DNA of 7,942 nucleotides from NCBI GenBank assembly GCA_964651755.1, contig CAZYZD010000094.1, forward strand, positions 1-7,942, read 5' to 3'. This stretch comes from QNZT01 sp964651755. Lineage in GTDB: Bacteria > Campylobacterota > Campylobacteria > Campylobacterales > QNZT01. The notes below the pieces were generated by a model. That model ran no database searches. It saw only the letters and a list, made by a program, of their open reading frames with translations, and was not told the DNA's origin. Shown here one piece after another: positions 6,372 through 7,942 of the stretch (the first letter of the stretch is position 1; the number at the start of each line of letters is the position of its first letter). A program made the translations under genes and the position numbers.

Positions 6372-7942
6372 TTAATTCTTTTCCAAATCAAAATACATCA
6401 CATCACCACGTGCTGAAATATTTGTTATAGATATACCACTGCTGTGACCATCATATCTTTTGGAATCTGGACTTGTTGTGGCTGTAAAAGCATCCTGATT
6501 ACCGGTATAAAAAAGATTTCTTTTATCCCCCATATGAATCTTGTCATCCAAACCAGCATTGTTCGCTTCTTCAATATCAACCATTTTATGATTTTCATTA
6601 TCGTTGCAAGTATTATTATAAGAGCATATTCCAAGAAGGTTATCATCAACATGTAAAATAGATAATCCACCTTCATATGAACCAGCTCCATGTAATACAT
6701 ACAACCCTTTATCATACCCACGATTGGCTCTGTTTTCTACCAAAAAGTATTCTCCTGTTTTACCTGTTTCAATTTTATAAAGTTTATAACTGTTATCACT
6801 TGTTGCACTAGCAGCTACATTGGTTTGGCTACCAATTGTTTCAGGTAATACAAACCCTGCATATACTTTACTCCATCCTGTCATATGAACTGGTGTAGTA
6901 CCGGGAGCTTCTCCAGCTTTACGTGCCCAGTTTCCTCCTCCCATCAAACCAAAATCTCCAATACCTTCAGAACTTAAATCTGTATCATATAAATCGTATA
7001 ATCCTAATGCCGCATGCCCTAATTCATGTGCGATAATTCCGATTGTTGCATCATTCCCACCATGATTATAATCCAAATCCCAGTGACGTTCCCCAAACTG
7101 AGCATAATCACCTTCATAATGATAATCCATAAGTTTTACATTATCCAAACGTGGACCATCTTCAAGCATAGACATATACGCCCATATACTATGATCATAA
7201 TCTACACCGGAAGCAGCTTCACCTCCTGCTACAAGAAATATTATTTGAAGCTCTTTGTATGATATGCCACCATTACCATCTTTATCATATTGTGCAAAAT
7301 CGACGTAAGGATCTGCTTTTGTCAACGCTGCACTAATGTCTGCATCCCCAAATGCACCGCTTTTCTGATAACCAGGATGATTTTTATCCAGATGTATGGT
7401 CACTATACCATCTGCATTTCCATCTGTTTCTACAGCTTTTTCAAACTGAAATCTTCCATAAGATATTTCACGATAGTAATGATTAAGAGCCCCCTCATTT
7501 AATCCAAATATTTTTTGACTCCAAACATCTGAATCATGAATAAACTGATAATCATCAAACTCTACTCTAACTACCAATAAAGGTACTCTTCTCTGCAATA
7601 ACTGCGAACTGTTCTGCGTTACAGTTACTACCATCGTATCACTATTCGATGCTCCATCATCATCTGTTACCTGAAAAGTCAATTTATGTTCCCCCGGACT
7701 TGAAGGAAAATATGTTATAGAGGCTTCATTACCCAATATAGCACTTCCCTCTTTCCATTCATAAGCGACAATTGTACCATCACTATCACTGCCTTCTCCC
7801 GTTATAATGATTGGATGATTTAAAGTAGTAGTCCTGTTTTCTCCGGCATCAGCTACGGGAGTATGATTAGTTGGAGGAGGAGCATCATCAGTGGTATATT
7901 CTACATGAAGCATCGGTGCACCGTTTCTGTCACCGTTGTAGG
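6372..7942 (-). CDS. Secreted M6-family metalloprotease with PKD domain (5' end outside window)
   Basis: The frame is open to the window edge, so the true start lies beyond it; the first internal ATG is at 7913. Residue numbers count from that Met. The bases before it encode YNGDRNGAPMLHVEYTT, which looks like the end of a preceding beta-sandwich domain seen in large secreted proteins. A PKD domain follows (about 17-99: PVADAG, GSDSDGTIVAYEW, VTDDDG). The catalytic domain starts near VPLLVVRVEFDD (110-121) and holds the zinc motif HELGH (296-300) with GLYDLYD (304-310), then GDFGLMGGGNW (319-329) and GLSILHVDD (416-424), all M6 features. An EF-hand-like loop DKDGNGGISYKE (210-221) may bind calcium. 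It likely degrades extracellular protein. No prodomain is visible between PKD and catalytic domain; a prodomain-like gene follows 10 bases downstream. Confidence 0.93.
   Translation of the reverse strand, partial: YNGDRNGAPMLHVEYTTDDAPPPTNHTPVADAGENRTTTLNHPIIITGEGSDSDGTIVAYEWKEGSAILGNEASITYFPSSPGEHKLTFQVTDDDGASNSDTMVVTVTQNSSQLLQRRVPLLVVRVEFDDYQFIHDSDVWSQKIFGLNEGALNHYYREISYGRFQFEKAVETDGNADGIVTIHLDKNHPGYQKSGAFGDADISAALTKADPYVDFAQYDKDGNGGISYKELQIIFLVAGGEAASGVDYDHSIWAYMSMLEDGPRLDNVKLMDYHYEGDYAQFGERHWDLDYNHGGNDATIGIIAHELGHAALGLYDLYDTDLSSEGIGDFGLMGGGNWARKAGEAPGTTPVHMTGWSKVYAGFVLPETIGSQTNVAASATSDNSYKLYKIETGKTGEYFLVENRANRGYDKGLYVLHGAGSYEGGLSILHVDDNLLGICSYNNTCNDNENHKMVDIEEANNAGLDDKIHMGDKRNLFYTGNQDAFTATTSPDSKRYDGHSSGISITNISARGDVMYFDLEKN

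Noticed and set aside
6362..6391. Longer start for the prodomain-like protein at 6391
   Set aside because: It would overlap the end of the protease gene and place MIWKRIKERE before a complete signal peptide; AAGGA supports the ATG at 6361.
6444..7502. Several 70-98 aa frames on both strands inside the protease gene
   Set aside because: They are shadows of the M6 protease frame, with Ile/Met-rich low-complexity translations and no ribosome sites.

Overview
The window looks like chromosomal DNA of an AT-rich Campylobacterota (Epsilonproteobacteria) bacterium, possibly close to Sulfurovum or Sulfurimonas. This is an inference from base composition, the style of the proteins and the gene neighbourhood. 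It was not tested by any database search.

Left part (1-847, minus strand): a near-perfect sigma70 promoter drives tRNA-Thr(TGT), tRNA-Tyr(GTA), tRNA-Gly(TCC) and tRNA-Thr(GGT), followed by the 5' end of tuf (EF-Tu). This is the same order as thrU-tyrU-glyT-thrT-tufB in E. coli. The last ~35 bases at the window edge stop matching EF-Tu, although the frame stays open.

Centre (950-5274): on the plus strand, three genes are joined by 4-base ATGA overlaps: a YaaA-family gene with a TTG start, a B12-binding-domain radical SAM protein, and ribonuclease Z. They converge on, and overlap by 43 bases, a minus-strand YheT-type alpha/beta hydrolase. The hydrolase lies just downstream of tRNA-Asn(GTT), whose promoter closely resembles that of the four-tRNA operon. 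All five tRNAs encode their 3' CCA, which matters for what RNase Z can do here.

Right part (5304-7942): a small DUF1439/YceB-like lipoprotein is transcribed divergently from tRNA-Asn. It ends in a perfect 14-bp hairpin that carries its stop codon in the loop. Facing it on the minus strand are a secreted M6-family metalloprotease with a PKD domain, whose 5' end lies beyond the window, and a 131-aa exported protein 10 bases downstream. This small protein resembles only the N-terminal prodomain of M6 proteases. The separated prodomain-like gene is the most unusual item: it may be a trans-acting inhibitor or folding factor, or the remnant of a second protease gene.

No CRISPR array, insertion sequence, rRNA or phage gene was seen. 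There is no gene-free stretch longer than 300 bases.
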